A stretch of DNA of 64,000 nt from Rotaria sp. Silwood1 (taxonomy: Eukaryota; Rotifera; Eurotatoria; Philodinida; Philodinidae): assembly GCA_905250075.1 (NCBI GenBank), contig CAJNOP010000099.1:92704-156703 (forward strand), written 5' to 3'. The position numbers were made by a program, and so were the translations under genes. Below the pieces are notes generated by a model. It did no database searches and was not told the DNA's origin. It saw only the letters and a list, made by a program, of their open reading frames with translations. The stretch's first letter is position 1, and each line of letters opens with the position of its first letter. This document shows positions 62,401 to 64,000 of the stretch, one piece after another.

Positions 62401-64000
62401 TTCTTCAAAAATGCATTGAGAATGACGATATCAAATGTGAACAATCTGAAACAATGTCGGCATCTTTTCTAGATTTGAGAATGAGTCTTTCGGAAGTCAA
62501 AGACAACTTTCAACAGGTTCATCTCGTCCAATAGCAATTATTGCCGCTGATTTTGACAATGACTCACTACTTGATATTGCCACAGCCAATTATAATCTAT
62601 TCATAAATCACCTCATCGAAGTTCACTCAATCACTGAAAAAAATGAACTGTTCTTTATACAGTGTCATTGAAAACTAAAACTATGTCAATACTCTGATCG
62701 AGTGAGAAGCATAGAGTAGACTGATATGTCATTCAAATAAAAAAGTATTGTCATCATTTATGAATCTATTCTACGGAACTGACAGTATTAGTATATTCTA
62801 TGGTCATGAAAACTTCAGCTTGTCAATTACATATCCAACAGATTATGATTCTTCTCCAACTTCATTAGTTGCCGGAGATTTTGATAACGACAACTATTTA
62901 GATATTGCCATTACTCACTATGGCACGAATAAAGTTCGTATACTTTTTGGAAACAGTAAAAGAACTTTTGCCGAACAAATCACGTTTTCGACTGGAGTTG
63001 ATTCTCATCCATACTCAATTGCAATCGGGGATTTCAATGGAGATAAATTTGCCGATATAGCTGTTGCATATTCTGGCAATCGGCAAATCGGTGTTTTTAT
63101 CAATAATGCTAACCGCACTTTCGCTAATCACACTTCCTGCTCTACAGGTTCTGCTTCTCCATATGCAATTAGTATCGGAGAGTTCAACCAAGATAATACA
63201 TTAGACATCGTCCTTACTAACAAAGGCATCGAAAATATAGGCATTCTTCTTGGACATGGCAACGGTGATTTTCAGAATCCAATAATGTATCAAACTGGAT
63301 CTACTTCTTCCATTTCAATCGCAATAGGCGATCTCAACAAAGACTACCGATTAGACATTGTTGTTGTAAACAATGACACTGGCAGCACAGATATTCTCCT
63401 AGGTCATTATGAGGGCTTTTTAACTCAAACAAGATATTCGGTTGGTTCTGGGCCGAGCTCTGTAGCTGTTGGTGATTTCAACAACGACGCTCACCTAGAT
63501 ATCGTTGTCGCCAATGGAAACAGCGATGAAGTGAGTGTTCTACTTGGTCATGGAAAAAGGTCTTTTTTATCACAAACAATGTATTCTGCCGGCACTTCTC
63601 CGATATCTGTAGCTGTTGGTGATTTCAACAACGACACTCAACTAGATATCGTTGTCGCCAATTGGGATTCCCACGATGTCAGCGTTCTTCTTGGTCATGT
63701 AGATGGCTCTTTTGTATCACAAACAAAACACTCACTTGGTTTTTCTCCGAGAGCTGTAGCTGTTGGTGATTTTAACATCGACATCCACCTAGATATCGTT
63801 GTCGCCAACACGCATAGCAATGATGTCAGTGTTCTTCGTGGCTATGGAAATGGCTATTTTGCAGACGAAACAAAATATTCAGTTGGCTCTTCTCCGATAT
63901 CTATAGCGGTCGGCGATTTCAACAACGATGTTCACCTAGATATCGTTGTCGCCAATTTTCATAGCAATGATGTGAGTATTCTACTTGGTGATGGGAATAG
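56458..64000 (+). CDS. Type II membrane protein with FG-GAP/VCBS repeats (3' partial)
   Basis: Proposed exons: 56458-56627, 56679-56803, 58469-58766, 62477-62601 and 62771-64000 (open at the window end). Exon 1 (ATG 56458) is a hydrophilic cytoplasmic tail ending KKDYTIRQN. Exon 2 joins in phase 2 and gives KWFHWFMLDFIPKPLFVLPM followed by the membrane anchor ITSVVTIIGILVVSF. From exon 3 on there are at least 11 repeats of the form SVAVGDFNND..LDIVVAN..N.V.VLLG, with the Asp-rich loop DFNNDxxLD that binds Ca in FG-GAP blades; such repeats build integrin-like beta-propellers for extracellular recognition. Repeats 8-11 have an exact 147-bp spacing. A 161-bp insertion at 62602-62762 breaks the frame. 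The exon 2-3 and 3-4 introns (1.7 and 3.7 kb) may hide exons. The donor GA/GTACTT at 58767 was inferred by phase. The ligand is unknown. Confidence 0.8.
56804..58468. other. Putative intron of the FG-GAP gene
   Basis: Several AT-rich frames occur (57052-57297, 57473-57670), but none shows a repeat motif or clear splice fit. The flanking exons are compatible in phase 1 without them. Confidence 0.4.
58767..62476. other. 3.7-kb putative intron of the FG-GAP gene
   Basis: No FG-GAP repeat, transposon end or coding exon was recognised. The joined repeat (ANFGTKE then FENESFGSQRQ) is about ten residues short of a standard unit, so a small exon could be missed here, or the segment could be an insertion. 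Confidence 0.4.
62602..62762. mobile_element. 161-bp insertion in FG-GAP coding sequence
   Basis: AATCTATT occurs at 62594-62601 and at 62763-62770. The intervening 161 bp starts CATAAATCA and ends with the complement of CATAAATGA. Reading straight across one copy of AATCTATT restores the repeat frame (ANYNLFYGTDSISIF), whereas reading through the insert meets a TGA. The layout fits a tiny non-autonomous element with an 8-bp duplication. Confidence 0.7.

Overview
The window is AT-rich eukaryotic DNA with short GT-AG introns and many degenerate transposons. It most likely comes from a bdelloid rotifer. Four things point that way: repeated telomere-like TGTGGG/CCCACA hairpins (TGTGGG is the telomeric repeat reported for bdelloids); a membrane-anchored FG-GAP/VCBS-repeat protein; rhodopsin-like GPCRs of the divergent kind expanded in rotifers; and a dense, diverse load of small DNA transposons. 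The assignment is inference; no rRNA or other marker gene is present. There are two assembly gaps: 100 N at 31878-31977 and 10 N at 52661-52670.

Layout. 1-10.4 kb is gene-poor, with three small inverted-repeat elements. 10.4-13.3 kb (+) is a two-exon rhodopsin-like GPCR with a repeat-filled 1.9-kb intron. 13.7-18.7 kb holds five telomere-like hairpins, hAT-type end fragments and one intact small secreted-protein gene (14203-14670, -). 21.5-22.0 kb (+) is a decayed GPCR. 22.6-23.95 kb (-) is a complete three-exon GPCR. 24.7-25.7 and 27.5-28.0 kb are long fold-back elements with TA target duplications. 29.8-37.7 kb (-) is a complete extended synaptotagmin: about 20 exons, a membrane hairpin, an SMP lipid-transfer domain and three C2 domains, with a Tc1-like fold-back in one intron and the 100-N gap in another.

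39.2-53.5 kb is a transposon nest. In order: a 1.9-kb hAT-like element with a passenger coding remnant and an inserted palindrome; a hAT transposase pseudogene (-); the largest TGTGGG hairpin; a LINE remnant (+) split by a nearly intact 3.2-kb hAT element; a 510-bp palindrome; a 1.6-kb hAT-like element with minisatellite arms; and a 34-bp minisatellite interrupted by a CCGGT-rich hAT MITE. Several of these have 8-bp target duplications that can be read directly at both ends.

56.5-64.0 kb (+) is a type II membrane protein with at least 11 FG-GAP/VCBS repeats running off the right edge. Its reading frame is broken by a 161-bp insertion with an 8-bp duplication.

The host genes (receptors, a membrane-contact lipid-transfer protein, a surface beta-propeller-type protein and a secreted protein) show no shared pathway. 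The strongest second-look items are the TGTGGG fold-back family with a recurring GAAGAC loop word, and the hAT-like families that each carry their own short word array near the ends.
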